A stretch of DNA of 64,000 nucleotides from Candidatus Methanoperedens sp. BLZ2 (GCF_002487355.1 NZ_NTMG01000062.1:1-64000); one strand, 5' to 3'; shown: positions 26,139-35,984, counted from the stretch's first letter. Notes: a model not told the origin generated them from the letters alone. Made by a program: numbers and translations.

Positions 26139-28082
26139 TCACACCATAGAACTGAAAATCAATCTTGATACAATAGTCGTAACCGTGAACACCATGATCG
26201 ATATGGGCAGGGTCTGTCCCAGATCGTACATGAATTGAGGCCTGTCATCGCCATACTCGATTCCGCCTGCAAACCTTGTAAGGATCATCACCAGTAAGAT
26301 CATATATATTCCCACGACAAGCACGAAAATATCAGGAGGGACTGTCTGGGTCATCCCCGTTCCTGCTTCTTTCATAAAATCCCCGATATTGTATTCGTCT
26401 GGCAAATTGCTGGTCTCTTTTGAAATATTTTGCAATATCTTCTGGATCACTTCGGAAAGAGCAAGCGTAACTCCTGCTATGAGCGGGGCAAATATAATAG
26501 CCGTTGACCTCATAGTGGAAGTAACATCATACAGCCCCCTCTTGATATTAGCCTCCACCTCCTGTAATTCCTTCAGGTGGTCTGCTAACTTTATGATCGC
26601 CATGCCTGCTGCCTCATGGCTTCTATGTACACTCTCGGTCAGGAGTTTCATCATAGTATGCACCCTGTCCGAATAAATATCCTTGAATGCCCCATATTCT
26701 TCATTGAAAATAGCGCCATGTAATGTGGTCCGCATGCATGTGAGATTTTTTGCAATATCTGCAAAGGATTCGCCGATTTTCGCCCCTTTCATCGTTTCTG
26801 ATGTGTGCGCGAAGGCTTCTTCTGCTGACCGTCCTTCTGAGATCCTTCGGCCAAGGATGAACATGGCATCAGCAAACTCATTCTCGATCTGTTTTATCCC
26901 ATCTCGTATTTTTTTGTAAGGTGTATATAGTCCGAGGCAATATATCGTGATCATCGCAGTTATTGCCCAGATGATCGGGAAAGTGGCTAAAACCAATCCA
27001 GCCATGGCTTCTGTTGATATGATATTGAAAGGATTGCCAAAATAAAGAAGAATATATCCTGAAAAACCCACTGTTGTTCCGATCAGCAACGTAACAGTAA
27101 TTATGATTTTCCTTGTTGATTTGATATTTGAAAGGTCAGGATGTTTATCTGAAATATTCGGAGGTGAAAAAGTGGCAGGCCGCTGGAGTAAAATAAATTC
27201 CGAATATATAAAAGTAAGAAGGGGCAGTCCGATATTGTAGATCAATACAAGGGTTACCGTATCCATCCTTACGCCAACGATGCTTACAGCGGGTATCAAT
27301 GCCACAAGGGCAAGAGGGATCAATATGAAAATAGAGTACAGGACATAAGTCGGGGTTTTAAGTTTAGCCGCAAATGCATCCATCATGGTTTTTGTCCCCT
27401 CAAGAACTATGTCAAGTGATTTGTTAAGGGTCATAATTCTCTGGGCTTCATCCGGTTCGCTTGTAGAACTTTTTACAAGGTGAAGCGAACGTTTGAAATA
27501 TTCGCTGTTCTTACCCCACTGGTTTGCAAAATCGATAAGCGCTTCATCGATATTGCTATATACGCGAATATGGATGTCCCAGATAAGTTTCTTTAAGTCC
27601 CTTGCAAGGGGCCTGAATGAATTGTCAGCTGCAAAAATTATAGCTCTTTCCATGTTGGGAACAAGCTTCATTGACATAACAATATAACTCTGGATTTCCG
27701 GGATATCTCCAAGCGTATGGATTTTTAAGAATTTTGCATGTATCTTGGGATATTCACTCAGGTAAATCATTACAATTATGGGAACAAGCGAGGTAAAAAC
27801 CGCCGCAAAAATTATTGAATTTCGTTCATATGTGGAAATGCTAAATAAAATAATATCAAGGCCAACTAACGAAATGAATAACAAAAGGCCGCCAGTATAG
27901 GAAAGTATGTGGGTTTCCCACGGCTCAAGTTCAAATCCGGAAAAATCTAATGCAGCAAAGAACTCATTACTTGCGGTTTTTTCGCTTTTTTTCCTGTATT
28001 CATCAAGATCCTTCACAAGCCAGCTAAAATGTTTCACGGAAAAACGGCAGGCACGGCAATACAGATTCTGGTTATCATCCAT
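26139..28082 (-). CDS. Archaeal type IV pilus/T2SS membrane platform (FlaJ/TadC-like)
   Basis: The 647-residue protein has two T2SF (GspF-type) cytoplasmic domains, around 150-260 and 400-520, each followed by hydrophobic helices. This is the layout of archaeal FlaJ/PilC-like platform proteins. An N-terminal CRAC motif precedes a long cytoplasmic stretch. It probably anchors the ATPase encoded eight bases upstream and helps assemble pilin-like filaments. No pilin gene or prepilin peptidase is seen nearby, so the filament type (adhesion pilus rather than archaellum) is an inference from the absence of other fla genes. Confidence 0.85.
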   Translation of the reverse strand: MDDNQNLYCRACRFSVKHFSWLVKDLDEYRKKSEKTASNEFFAALDFSGFELEPWETHILSYTGGLLLFISLVGLDIILFSISTYERNSIIFAAVFTSLVPIIVMIYLSEYPKIHAKFLKIHTLGDIPEIQSYIVMSMKLVPNMERAIIFAADNSFRPLARDLKKLIWDIHIRVYSNIDEALIDFANQWGKNSEYFKRSLHLVKSSTSEPDEAQRIMTLNKSLDIVLEGTKTMMDAFAAKLKTPTYVLYSIFILIPLALVALIPAVSIVGVRMDTVTLVLIYNIGLPLLTFIYSEFILLQRPATFSPPNISDKHPDLSNIKSTRKIIITVTLLIGTTVGFSGYILLYFGNPFNIISTEAMAGLVLATFPIIWAITAMITIYCLGLYTPYKKIRDGIKQIENEFADAMFILGRRISEGRSAEEAFAHTSETMKGAKIGESFADIAKNLTCMRTTLHGAIFNEEYGAFKDIYSDRVHTMMKLLTESVHRSHEAAGMAIIKLADHLKELQEVEANIKRGLYDVTSTMRSTAIIFAPLIAGVTLALSEVIQKILQNISKETSNLPDEYNIGDFMKEAGTGMTQTVPPDIFVLVVGIYMILLVMILTRFAGGIEYGDDRPQFMYDLGQTLPISIMVFTVTTIVSRLIFSSMV

Positions 28083-28090
28083 AAATTATC

Positions 28091-30382
28091 TTACCTGTTT
28101 TTCTCCACGAAATCATGGTACCATGCCATCCACCTGTCATAAACACCATGGAAATCCACTTTTCCTTTATCATCCTGCATCTGTTCGAGGTAAAGGCAAA
28201 AAGCATTGTTTGCCTTCATTACCATGTCCGATTCCACAAATTTGGGATGCAGTTCGCCAACTTTTGCGATCGTTTCTTTGATCCTTGCCCGCACCTTTAT
28301 ATTAAGAGAGGCTTCATCAATGCCCATACCCCATTTATGGGCGATCTTACTGACAAGTTCCGAACCTCCCCTGTCAAGCAGATCAGTCGCTATAAGCTTA
28401 TCCCGGGCTGCATCGAATACCATTATATCATTAAAAATATCATCTGCATCCGGATGTTCTTCCCATTCTCCCCCTGTTACTTCAGCTATTTCCACAACTC
28501 TTTTTTTCTTCTTCATTGTGCCGCTGATCCTCACATTCTGTGCTACAATGACAGCATCCGTCGATCTGAATGATGGCGCAGGTACTCCAAGGCTATTGAC
28601 AATGCGTTCATATACTGCCCTTGTGGATGCCCCATGGATTGTGCCTATAACTGAATTTCCGGAGGCTCCTACCTGCATTGCCTCATACAATACTTTTACT
28701 TCAGGACCTCTCACTTCACCAAGTACCAGGGTGGCATTTCCCATCCGCAGGGCTGCGCGAAGCGCTGTTTCGGGATTGACCTCGATGTTCGTTCCACCTA
28801 CCGCAGACTTTGTATTCATTGCCTGTATCTTGCAGCCAAGTTTTTGCAGATTCTCAATAGGAAGCTCAGGGGTATCTTCAATAGTCAGGATCCTGTATTT
28901 CTGGGGTATTTCAAGAAGCAAAGCGCAAAGGAGGGATGTTTTTCCTGAACCGACACCACCGGCTACAAGGACAGAAGACTGGCCATCCATAAGGAAACTC
29001 AATAAACCAGCAGCAAGCGGAGTGATAGAGCCTGTGTTTATCAGTTTCGGAAGTGTCCATGGATTTCGTGCATGTTTCCGGAATGCATATGCCAATCCGC
29101 CCGATGACAGCGGGTCTCCGATCACCGACACTCTTGTTTTGAACTCAGGCAGGTCCATATCAAGAACCGGATTTGCTTCCCCGAATGGTCTTCCGCTTAT
29201 CGCCCTGAACCGCGTTATCATGGAATCGATATCATCCTGGGATAAATAGATATTTGAAAAACATTCTTCGCCATCAACTACGACATGGATGGGATTTATG
29301 TCAGCAGGTGAATTTACATACACATCAGTAACGCGCTCATCAGAAAGCACATCTTCCAGTATGCCTAAACCGGTTGTGTATTTTGCAAGTATATCTGATA
29401 AAACGTTTATTTCATCCGGGGTGAGTTTTAAGTCCTTCTCTCTGGCTTCCTCTGAAATCATCTGTGTTCCAAGGCGTGCAAAATAATCCCTTGAATTAGC
29501 GGATTCTGAAAAATTGATATCCTTTGGTCTATGCCTCATTAGTTTTTTCCGCACCGATTCAATAATTTCCAGTTCTACCGGGCGCATGTTATCATATTCC
29601 GGTGGAATCGTAAAATACAGGCTCTCCGGTCGGTCAGTAAGCGTGTAGATAGTTATTGGCAGGATCCTTCCGCAGGATCTTTGCACTTCATACCTTTCAA
29701 GAAATTCAGTATTTGATGGCGGGGCTGTGTATATCCTTGTGGTGGAAAAACCCGGCCTGACAAGTGATTTAATAATATTCCTGTAATATTCCGGACTTTC
29801 CACTTCACCTTTTATCCGGTCTGCAAGCATTGGTACACTGGATATCATTTTTTCCAGTAATGATATAAAATCGGATTCGATAGTGGCTTGCGTATTTGAT
29901 TTTTGAAGGGTCTTGATTTTTTCCCTTATTTCCGAATATGCTTTTACAGGGTCGGAAGTACTTGCATTTATAATTGAAAGGAACCATTCTTTGCGGGCTT
30001 TATATTGTTCGCCCTGCATCCCGAATTCTGAATTTTTATATTCGTGGATATTATTAATGAACCGGGCCAGTAAGTATAGGAAATCCAGGTTTTCCATTTC
30101 ATAGTCCCTGTCAAAAAGATGGGAGAGTACAAGGCGATTTGCTGCGGGTTCGCAGTTCAAGATCTGGAAAATATACTCCCTGCATGCTGGATCTGTGATG
30201 GATGATGAACCCGACTTACAGTTCTTGCAGTCAAGAATAATTATACGCTGGTGTTTATATTTTCTAACCTTATAAGAACAAATTCTCTCTTCATCTTTCT
30301 TTTTACCGGTCAATGACTTTAGCGCATCAACTATTGACGCAGTATGCAGAGCCATTTTCCTGTTGATTTGTTTTGTGTCCAT
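28091..30382 (-). CDS. Type II/IV secretion system ATPase (GspE/PilB family)
   Basis: The 763-residue ATPase powers pilin assembly. It has Walker A VAGGVGSGKTSLL, the Asp-box acidic stretch, a Walker B region LVLGEVRGPEVKVL and the His box GNSVIGTIHG. The N-terminal part has a cysteine cluster (DCKNCK with a later PAC) that may bind zinc, as in other archaeal members. It is longer than archaellum FlaI (about 550 residues), which fits the non-archaellum pilus class. The platform gene follows after eight bases, forming a minimal two-gene motor operon. Confidence 0.9.
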   Translation of the reverse strand: MDTKQINRKMALHTASIVDALKSLTGKKKDEERICSYKVRKYKHQRIIILDCKNCKSGSSSITDPACREYIFQILNCEPAANRLVLSHLFDRDYEMENLDFLYLLARFINNIHEYKNSEFGMQGEQYKARKEWFLSIINASTSDPVKAYSEIREKIKTLQKSNTQATIESDFISLLEKMISSVPMLADRIKGEVESPEYYRNIIKSLVRPGFSTTRIYTAPPSNTEFLERYEVQRSCGRILPITIYTLTDRPESLYFTIPPEYDNMRPVELEIIESVRKKLMRHRPKDINFSESANSRDYFARLGTQMISEEAREKDLKLTPDEINVLSDILAKYTTGLGILEDVLSDERVTDVYVNSPADINPIHVVVDGEECFSNIYLSQDDIDSMITRFRAISGRPFGEANPVLDMDLPEFKTRVSVIGDPLSSGGLAYAFRKHARNPWTLPKLINTGSITPLAAGLLSFLMDGQSSVLVAGGVGSGKTSLLCALLLEIPQKYRILTIEDTPELPIENLQKLGCKIQAMNTKSAVGGTNIEVNPETALRAALRMGNATLVLGEVRGPEVKVLYEAMQVGASGNSVIGTIHGASTRAVYERIVNSLGVPAPSFRSTDAVIVAQNVRISGTMKKKKRVVEIAEVTGGEWEEHPDADDIFNDIMVFDAARDKLIATDLLDRGGSELVSKIAHKWGMGIDEASLNIKVRARIKETIAKVGELHPKFVESDMVMKANNAFCLYLEQMQDDKGKVDFHGVYDRWMAWYHDFVEKNR

Positions 30383-30590
30383 TTTTAATTAAATATAATA
30401 TTTTATTCCACCCAACCGGGAATAATCACTGTAAATCCCATGATTATTTAAATTTATCCGAACTCCAGTATAATAATAATTACTATTATAATAATATAAA
30501 TTAGAATTATTATGATTATAATAAGTATTTGTTATATAAAATAATAACATAAATATTAAATAGTTTGTGCAACGTTTACCAATTTCTTTA
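30383..30590. promoter_or_regulatory. Divergent AT-rich promoter region
   Basis: About 200 bases separate the divergent secretion ATPase and HerA-like genes. It is almost entirely A and T, with many ATAATAAT and ATTATGATTATAATAA runs at 30468-30530. A TATA-like AAATATTAAATAG at 30551-30563 probably serves the plus-strand gene. Confidence 0.45.
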
Positions 30591-31895
30591 ATGGACTTAA
30601 AAATGAATTCAGAAGACAAAATAATCTCACAGGATCTTCGAAACTCAGGTGTCACCCATAAACAATACGTGATCGGAAGGAGAGATACGGACACTGACAC
30701 AGGCACTCTGAACGTGGGAAGATACCTGGCTCTTGATAAGTCCATGGGATCAAAAGTCCAGATGGATGCATTAAGACCACATGCTATTCTTATCTGCGGT
30801 AAACGCGGATATGGAAAATCCTATACAATGGGAACATTGATAGAAGAACTTGCAGCACTACCGGAGAATGTGAATATTGCTTCTCTTGTTATTGATACGA
30901 TGGGAATTTTCTGGACAATGCGCCACCCAAATACCAAGGAAAAGGATATTTTATCAAAATGGGGTCTTTCTCCTGTAAGTACCGACATAGAATTGTATGT
31001 CCCGGAAGGAAGCATCGGACATTATGAAAAAATGCATATTGATGTAAAGCCATTTTCTATTCCTCCATCAGAACTCTCAGGGTATGACTGGTGTTCTTTA
31101 TTTGGTCTTGATCCGATAAGCCCGATGGGTGTTTTCATAATGAAAACAATTGAAGATATCAAGGAAAATACGCGGGAAATCTCTTTGAAAACGATCATGG
31201 ATTTTGTAAAAAAGGATAAAGAACAGGATACGACTTTGCGAAATGCCGCTAATAACTATTTTCGCTCGGCAATTTCGTGGGGAATATTTCATGAAAAAGG
31301 GATTATTTTTTCCGATATTATCCGGAAAGGAAAGGTAATCGTTCTTGACCTTAGCTCGATTGACAACCAGAATATCAAGGCCATTGCTGTTAAGATCCTT
31401 GGTTCTAAAATTTATCATGAAAGTATAAGATCAAGGCGGATTTATGAACAAAGGAAAATGGGAGAAAGTCCGGATGAAGAAGGCATTCCCATGGTCTGGA
31501 TGTTCGTAGATGAAGCACATTTATTTTTACCCCGTGCTGCCAGAACGCCTGCAACAGATATACTTGTGACTGAATGGCTGAGGCAGGGAAGGCAGCCCGG
31601 TCTTTCTATAATTTTTGCAACACAGAGGCCGGCTGCGCTTCACCCCGATGTCATGTCACAAAGTGATATTATAATCTGCCATCGCCTTACAGCACAGGAT
31701 GACATAACTGCTCTTGAAGCTGTTCGTCCTACATATATGCGAGAAGGAATAGGTGATTCCCTGAGAAAGATGGGGACTGAAAAAGGAGTGGCATTCATAG
31801 TTGATGATAATTCCGAGTCAGCTCATGTTGTCCGTATGCGCCCCAGGAAAAGCTGGCACGGTGGTGACGAGCCAAGCGCGCTTCTGAAATTTTAG
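30591..31895 (+). CDS. HerA/FtsK-like DUF87 ATPase
   Basis: The protein (434 residues from ATG 30591) has Walker A ICGKRGYGKSYTM, Walker B MVWMFVDEAHLF and a sensor-like IIFATQRPAALHP. This is the HerA-type hexameric translocase core. Starts at GTG 30567 and ATG 30603 are also possible; none has a strong ribosome binding site, so the transcript may be leaderless. HerA proper works with NurA, Mre11 and Rad50, none of which is near. It may instead be one of the paralogous archaeal HerA-like ATPases of unknown role. Confidence 0.85.
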   Translation: MDLKMNSEDKIISQDLRNSGVTHKQYVIGRRDTDTDTGTLNVGRYLALDKSMGSKVQMDALRPHAILICGKRGYGKSYTMGTLIEELAALPENVNIASLVIDTMGIFWTMRHPNTKEKDILSKWGLSPVSTDIELYVPEGSIGHYEKMHIDVKPFSIPPSELSGYDWCSLFGLDPISPMGVFIMKTIEDIKENTREISLKTIMDFVKKDKEQDTTLRNAANNYFRSAISWGIFHEKGIIFSDIIRKGKVIVLDLSSIDNQNIKAIAVKILGSKIYHESIRSRRIYEQRKMGESPDEEGIPMVWMFVDEAHLFLPRAARTPATDILVTEWLRQGRQPGLSIIFATQRPAALHPDVMSQSDIIICHRLTAQDDITALEAVRPTYMREGIGDSLRKMGTEKGVAFIVDDNSESAHVVRMRPRKSWHGGDEPSALLKF

Positions 31896-32044
31896 ATTTC
31901 ACGGTAAATACTATAATCCAGATGTGGCGCGGTTTTCATACATATATGCTCAATAAACCGCTCAGCTTCTTGTTTTGATGCGAACCCTGTTGCCATTCCT
32001 CTATCCCATTCAACGATGATTCCTGCTTTAGAATTTTTTGACAT
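31892..32044 (-). CDS. Small conserved-looking protein, 50 aa
   Basis: The 50-codon frame starts at an ATG with GAGGAAGGGTT upstream, a good ribosome binding site. It encodes a compact protein (SKAGIIVEWDRGMATGFAS, then QEAERFIEHI). Its 3' end overlaps the stop of the convergent HerA-like gene by four bases. I recognise no family. The strong start signal is the main support. Confidence 0.5.
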   Translation of the reverse strand: MSKNSKAGIIVEWDRGMATGFASKQEAERFIEHICMKTAPHLDYSIYREI

Positions 32045-32119
32045 ATAACCCTTCCTCACAATTGTTATTTAATAGAGTATAATCCATCAAGATATTTAAA
32101 TTTATCTAAACGAAATTAT

Positions 32120-32188
32120 AATAATGGTAATGATTATTATCGGATTGTTATTATAATAATAGTAATGATTAGTATCGGATTGTTTTTA
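32120..32188. repeat. Tandem duplication, 35-base unit
   Basis: Two copies of GTAATGATTAnTATCGGATTGTT, broken by a few substitutions, are offset by 35 bases. The unit shares CGGATTGTTATTATAATAAT with a site at 41895. Confidence 0.6.
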
Positions 32189-32196
32189 GACATTTA

Positions 32197-32270
32197 CGGG
32201 CTCGCTGGGATTTGAACCCAGGTCCTAGGCTCCGGAGGCCCAAGTACTATCCGGACTATACTACGAGCCC
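32197..32270 (-). tRNA. tRNA-Arg (CCG)
   Basis: The 74-base minus-strand sequence folds as a cloverleaf. The acceptor GGGCTCG pairs with CGAGCCC, and the anticodon loop CTCCGGA gives anticodon CCG. The T arm is CTGGGTTCAAATCCCAG. The discriminator is G and no CCA is encoded. Confidence 0.93.
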
Positions 32271-32417
32271 AATATGGTTTTATGCCTCAACATGGAAAAA
32301 CCACATCAATAATAAGTTTGAAATGTTTTCCTTGTCCAGCACTAATAAGGTTATACCACTATAAATAAACCCGGCCAGATACATTATGGTTTTAAGCTTG
32401 CAGGACAATAAAAACCC

Positions 32418-33818
32418 GTGAATTTCAGGACAAAGCAATTTTTGAGAAAAAAGTTTGCAGATTATTACATGAACTCCCAACTTGACTTGCCCCATGATTT
32501 CATAAGGCGCGAATGGGGTTTTATATTCTTTGATGAACTTCCCGAAGTCGTGATGCGCCGCCACAAAGCTTTTTCCAGGGAAAACGAAGCGCTTGATTAT
32601 ATTCGCGGGATGGTTCCGGCGCATGCGTACCATTCTGCTGCGTATTATGAATTCCCAGGCGCTGGCACCATGAAAGAGAAAAAATGGCAGGGAGCTGACC
32701 TGATATTTGATCTTGATGCAGACCATTTACCCGGGAAGGCAAGATCGTATGCGGAAATGCTTTCCAATGTGAAATCAGAAACCGGGAAGCTCCTTGACTT
32801 TCTCCTTGAGGACTTTGGCTTTTCCGAAAATTATATAAGCATAGTATTTTCAGGAGGTCGCGGGTATCATATCCATGTGCGTGACCCGAAAGTTCTGGCA
32901 CTTGAAAGCGCCGAGAGGAGGGAAATCGTGGATTATGTGAGCGGAACCGGATTGAGTGTCGATTTTTTGTTCAGGCCTGCGAAGCATAAGGTCTATGACG
33001 ATGGGAAATTTAAGAAAAAAGAACTGGATACATCAAGGAAGATAGCCTCTTTTGAAGAAGGATCTGGTGGATTCGGCTGGGGAAAACGGATCAGCAAATA
33101 CCTTGTTCAATTCCTGAAGGATATTTCAATTAAAGATGAAATTGAGGCTCAGGATCAAATTGCACAGTTGATGAGGAATTATTATTTGAATAAACCGAAT
33201 TATGATACGATCCCGGAAGATATTGCCGATCAAATAATTTATATGAAGAAGGAAAATCCCAGAATCGGAGTAGAAAAAATAGCGCAGGAAGCTGGGATCC
33301 ATAAAAATAAGGTCAAGAACTTCTTAATGAAGAGTGATCTATTGGATTATAAACGAGAGGCAACAATAATATTCAAGAACATAAGAAATATATCAAATAG
33401 CCCCGAAACATTAGAACGGATCGAAAATCAGGGGATAATAAATGATTCTTTTATATTTGACGCAATTGTCCAGAAGGCGATCGAAGAAAATAGTATCAGT
33501 CTTGGAAGCGCACACACAGACGAACCCGTTACAGCCGATATCAGGCGCCTCATACGACTTCCTTCCTCTCTTCACGGCGGCTCGGGGATGCGGGTCGTGC
33601 CATTGACTCTGTCTGAATTCAAAAATTTTGAGCCTCTTAATGATGCCGTGGTATTCAGTGAAAAGATGATAGACATTGATGTAATTCCGCCTCTTCGCCC
33701 CCAGAATTCAAAAGTTGAAATGAAAGGAAAAAGCTTTACAGTTACAGAAGGTAAGAACACCCTGCCAGAATATGCGGCAATATATCTAATGTGCCGTGGA
33801 GCTGCTGAATATGCCTGA
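32418..33818 (+). CDS. priS: DNA primase small (catalytic) subunit
   Basis: PriS makes the RNA primers for replication with PriL. The catalytic carboxylates are in DLIFDLDADH (near residues 94-103), followed by VFSGGRGYHIHV and, near the C-terminus, a third Asp region with RRLIRLPSSLHGGSG. At 466 residues it is longer than many archaeal PriS. The extra length lies between these blocks (about 225-350) and includes an HTH-like piece (GVEKIAQEAGIHKNKVKNFL). The start is GTG. The next gene, Gins51, overlaps its 3' end by eight bases. Confidence 0.95.
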   Translation: MNFRTKQFLRKKFADYYMNSQLDLPHDFIRREWGFIFFDELPEVVMRRHKAFSRENEALDYIRGMVPAHAYHSAAYYEFPGAGTMKEKKWQGADLIFDLDADHLPGKARSYAEMLSNVKSETGKLLDFLLEDFGFSENYISIVFSGGRGYHIHVRDPKVLALESAERREIVDYVSGTGLSVDFLFRPAKHKVYDDGKFKKKELDTSRKIASFEEGSGGFGWGKRISKYLVQFLKDISIKDEIEAQDQIAQLMRNYYLNKPNYDTIPEDIADQIIYMKKENPRIGVEKIAQEAGIHKNKVKNFLMKSDLLDYKREATIIFKNIRNISNSPETLERIENQGIINDSFIFDAIVQKAIEENSISLGSAHTDEPVTADIRRLIRLPSSLHGGSGMRVVPLTLSEFKNFEPLNDAVVFSEKMIDIDVIPPLRPQNSKVEMKGKSFTVTEGKNTLPEYAAIYLMCRGAAEYA

Positions 33819-34542
33819 AAAAACTGAAAAATCCCGGATAAATCTTGAGAACATACTGAAAGTAGAAAGAGAGGAGCGAAAGAAACTTGTTCCCCTTGAG
33901 CATGATTTTTACGGGAATATCGTCCAGCAGATCCAGAGCCTTGAAGATGAAAAACGCAGGATCAATGATCAGTACAGTACAAAGCATGCCATTATCGAGG
34001 ATGAACAAAAAACGGTCAAAAACGCTATCGAAAGCATAATATATAAGCGGACGACCAAAATTATCAATGAAGCAAGGTATAATGCAGAAATGTCCCTTCA
34101 TGAGACTTCAAGACAGAAGGAAAAACAAAACCTTGATTCCATGACCGGTGAAGAAAGGATATTCTATAACAGGCTTCTTGAAGTGATGACGCAATGGAGA
34201 AGTGAAATAGTAAACAGTATATTCAAACGGGAGAAGCCTGTCTATCATAAGCCTGAAGTGCTGCAGCAGGAAGATAAGTTACCCGAAATACTTTCCGCAG
34301 AAAAAAGCGATATAAGTAAACAATCCCCGGAAAAAAATGATATAAGTAAAGAGCTTCCAGACAAAAAGGATATAAGTAAAGAATACATTGTGGTGCGTCT
34401 GCTAAAAGACATTCCAACATTTGTAGGAGTCGATGGACGCAATTATACCCTGGCAAAGGAAGATGTTGCTGTGTTATCGACGGTGAATGCTAAAGCATTG
34501 ATCAATCGCAAAGCAGCCATTCAGATCATGGTTAAAAGGTGA
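33811..34542 (+). CDS. GINS complex subunit Gins51
   Basis: GINS joins MCM and Cdc45/GAN in the archaeal replicative helicase complex. The 243-residue protein has the helical A domain first ([15 protein letters not shown], then [16 protein letters not shown]). A small C-terminal B domain follows ([19 protein letters not shown], then [11 protein letters not shown]). That A-then-B order defines the Gins51 class. The linker holds three 10-residue repeats of the DISKE type. The ATG at 33811 overlaps priS by eight bases and is preferred to an upstream GTG. Replication and translation genes run on without a gap. Confidence 0.88.
   Translation: MPEKTEKSRINLENILKVEREERKKLVPLEHDFYGNIVQQIQSLEDEKRRINDQYSTKHAIIEDEQKTVKNAIESIIYKRTTKIINEARYNAEMSLHETSRQKEKQNLDSMTGEERIFYNRLLEVMTQWRSEIVNSIFKREKPVYHKPEVLQQEDKLPEILSAEKSDISKQSPEKNDISKELPDKKDISKEYIVVRLLKDIPTFVGVDGRNYTLAKEDVAVLSTVNAKALINRKAAIQIMVKR
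34301..34384 (+). repeat. 30-base tandem repeat inside the Gins51 linker
   Basis: GATATAAGTAAA recurs at 34309, 34339 and 34369, exactly 30 bases apart, each within a similar lysine-rich unit. It codes for an in-frame 10-residue repeat. Confidence 0.75.
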
Positions 34543-34547
34543 TTCTC

Positions 34548-34832
34548 ATGAAAATACCCAAAAACTTCAATACATATTGTCCGTCATGCAAGACCCATAC
34601 ACCGCACGTGGTGGAAAGAGTAAAAAAGGGGCAGGCATCGACATTGACAAGAATAGTCAGGCAAAAGGCCAGGCATACAGGGATCGGAAATTCAGGCAAA
34701 TTCTCAAAAGTACCCGGAGGAGACAAGCCCACAAAGCGTATTAACCTGAGATACAGATGCAAAACCTGTAAGAAAGCACATCAGAAACCCAAATGTTTCA
34801 GGTCAGGGAAATTCGAGATCGTGGAGTCTTAA
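34548..34832 (+). CDS. rpl44e: 50S ribosomal protein L44e
   Basis: The 94-residue protein begins [14 protein letters not shown] and has the two zinc CxxC pairs (CPSC and CKTC), as in archaeal L44e near the tRNA exit site. The ATG at 34548 is preferred to a GTG nine bases upstream, since L44e proteins start with MKIPK. It follows Gins51 by five bases and precedes S27e by two. Confidence 0.97.
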   Translation: MKIPKNFNTYCPSCKTHTPHVVERVKKGQASTLTRIVRQKARHTGIGNSGKFSKVPGGDKPTKRINLRYRCKTCKKAHQKPKCFRSGKFEIVES

Positions 34833-34834
34833 TT

Positions 34835-35008
34835 ATGGAACCAAAGAGCAGATTTTTAAAAGTAAAATGTAACGACTGTGAGAATGAGCAGGTCATTTTC
34901 GGATGCGCAAGCACTCCCGTGACCTGTCTTGTATGCAACAGGACGCTTTCCGAACCAACAGGTGGTAAAGCATTCGTAAAAACACAGATCATAGAGGTTC
35001 TTGAGTGA
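34835..35008 (+). CDS. rps27e: 30S ribosomal protein S27e
   Basis: The 57-residue protein carries a zinc-binding set CNDC and CLVC, and ends [15 protein letters not shown]. This is standard for archaeal S27e. Its stop overlaps the ATG of the aIF2alpha gene by one base. Confidence 0.97.
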   Translation: MEPKSRFLKVKCNDCENEQVIFGCASTPVTCLVCNRTLSEPTGGKAFVKTQIIEVLE

Positions 35009-35808
35009 TGGAAAGAAGCGGATGGCCCGATGAAGGTGACAATGTTGTATGCAGTGTTAAGAGGGTTACCGATTTTGGGGCTTTCGTAGAACTTGATGAA
35101 TACGGACATAAAGAAGGATTGATCCATATCTCGGATGTGGCTTCCGGCTGGGTCAAGTACATAAGGGACCATGTGAGGGAAGGCCAGAAGATAGTCTGCA
35201 AAGTACTCTATGTTGATACTGCAAAACATCATATCGACCTTTCGCTCAAGGATGTAAATGAGCACCAGCGCCGTGAAAAGATCCAGCAATGGAAGAATGA
35301 ACAGAAAGCGGAAAAATGGATCGAATATGTTGCCAAGACCGCTAAAATAAGCAAAGATGATCTTCCTAAATTAACAGACCTTTTCTATTCCAAATTTGGC
35401 AGTGTATATGCAGCATTTGAAAATTCAAGATCGGAAGGTGCATCGATCCTTGTAAAAATTGGAGTGGGAAAAGAAATTGCTGATGCGATCACAAAAGTCG
35501 CGAATGATAACCTGAAAAAACCGCAGGTTGACATATCAGGTTATATAGACCTGACATGCTATCTCCCTGATGGGATAGAATATATACGCAAAGCCCTTAT
35601 CGCCGCAAATAAAGCCGACGGTAATGATATAAAGGTAGATATTAGTTACGTGGGCGCACCCAGGTACAGGATCCATGTTATAGCGCCTGATTATAAGAAG
35701 GCTGAAGGCGTACTTAAGAATGCAGCGCAATCGGCTATCAAGATAATAGAAAAAGCAGGTGGAAACGGTGAGTTCCACAGGCATAGTGAACAAAAGGCCG
35801 GCTCGTAG
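35008..35808 (+). CDS. Translation initiation factor aIF2 alpha subunit
   Basis: This 266-residue subunit helps aIF2 deliver initiator tRNA to the ribosome. The N-terminal S1 domain (about residues 8-85, DFGAFVELDEYGHKEGLIHI) is followed by a helical domain and a C-terminal alpha-beta domain (ISYVGAPRYRIHV). The ATG at 35008 overlaps the S27e stop. It lies in the conserved archaeal L44e-S27e-aIF2alpha-Nop10-PAC2 operon. Confidence 0.97.
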   Translation: MERSGWPDEGDNVVCSVKRVTDFGAFVELDEYGHKEGLIHISDVASGWVKYIRDHVREGQKIVCKVLYVDTAKHHIDLSLKDVNEHQRREKIQQWKNEQKAEKWIEYVAKTAKISKDDLPKLTDLFYSKFGSVYAAFENSRSEGASILVKIGVGKEIADAITKVANDNLKKPQVDISGYIDLTCYLPDGIEYIRKALIAANKADGNDIKVDISYVGAPRYRIHVIAPDYKKAEGVLKNAAQSAIKIIEKAGGNGEFHRHSEQKAGS

Positions 35809-35825
35809 TATCAAAAACTGCACAT

Positions 35826-35984
35826 ATGGTATCAAAGATCAGAAAATGCAAATGCGGGAGATACACGCTCAAGGAAATTTGTCCCGTGTGCGGCTCCCCG
35901 ACAACATATTCTCGCCCTGCTCGATTTTCTCTTGAAGACAGATACGGGAAATACAGACGGATAACCAAGAAGACAGAATCATGA
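35826..35984 (+). CDS. nop10: H/ACA RNP protein Nop10
   Basis: This 52-residue protein is a core part of the box H/ACA pseudouridylation RNP. It has the zinc ribbon (CKCGRYTLKEICPVCG) and the downstream PARFSLEDRYGKYRR signature. It is too short for common ORF cut-offs. It overlaps the PAC2 gene by four bases (ATGA). Confidence 0.96.
   Translation: MVSKIRKCKCGRYTLKEICPVCGSPTTYSRPARFSLEDRYGKYRRITKKTES

Noticed and set aside
28206-29249. 347-residue plus-strand open frame
   Set aside because: It lies wholly antisense to the secretion ATPase and has no known motif or ribosome binding site.
32120-32188. Tandem repeat as a CRISPR fragment
   Set aside because: There are only two adjacent AT-rich units with no unique spacers, and no cas genes in the window.
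30468-32190. AT-rich repeats near primase and GINS as a replication origin
   Set aside because: There is no Orc1/Cdc6 gene and no recognisable ORB repeat. AT-rich intergenic runs also occur at several other places in the window.
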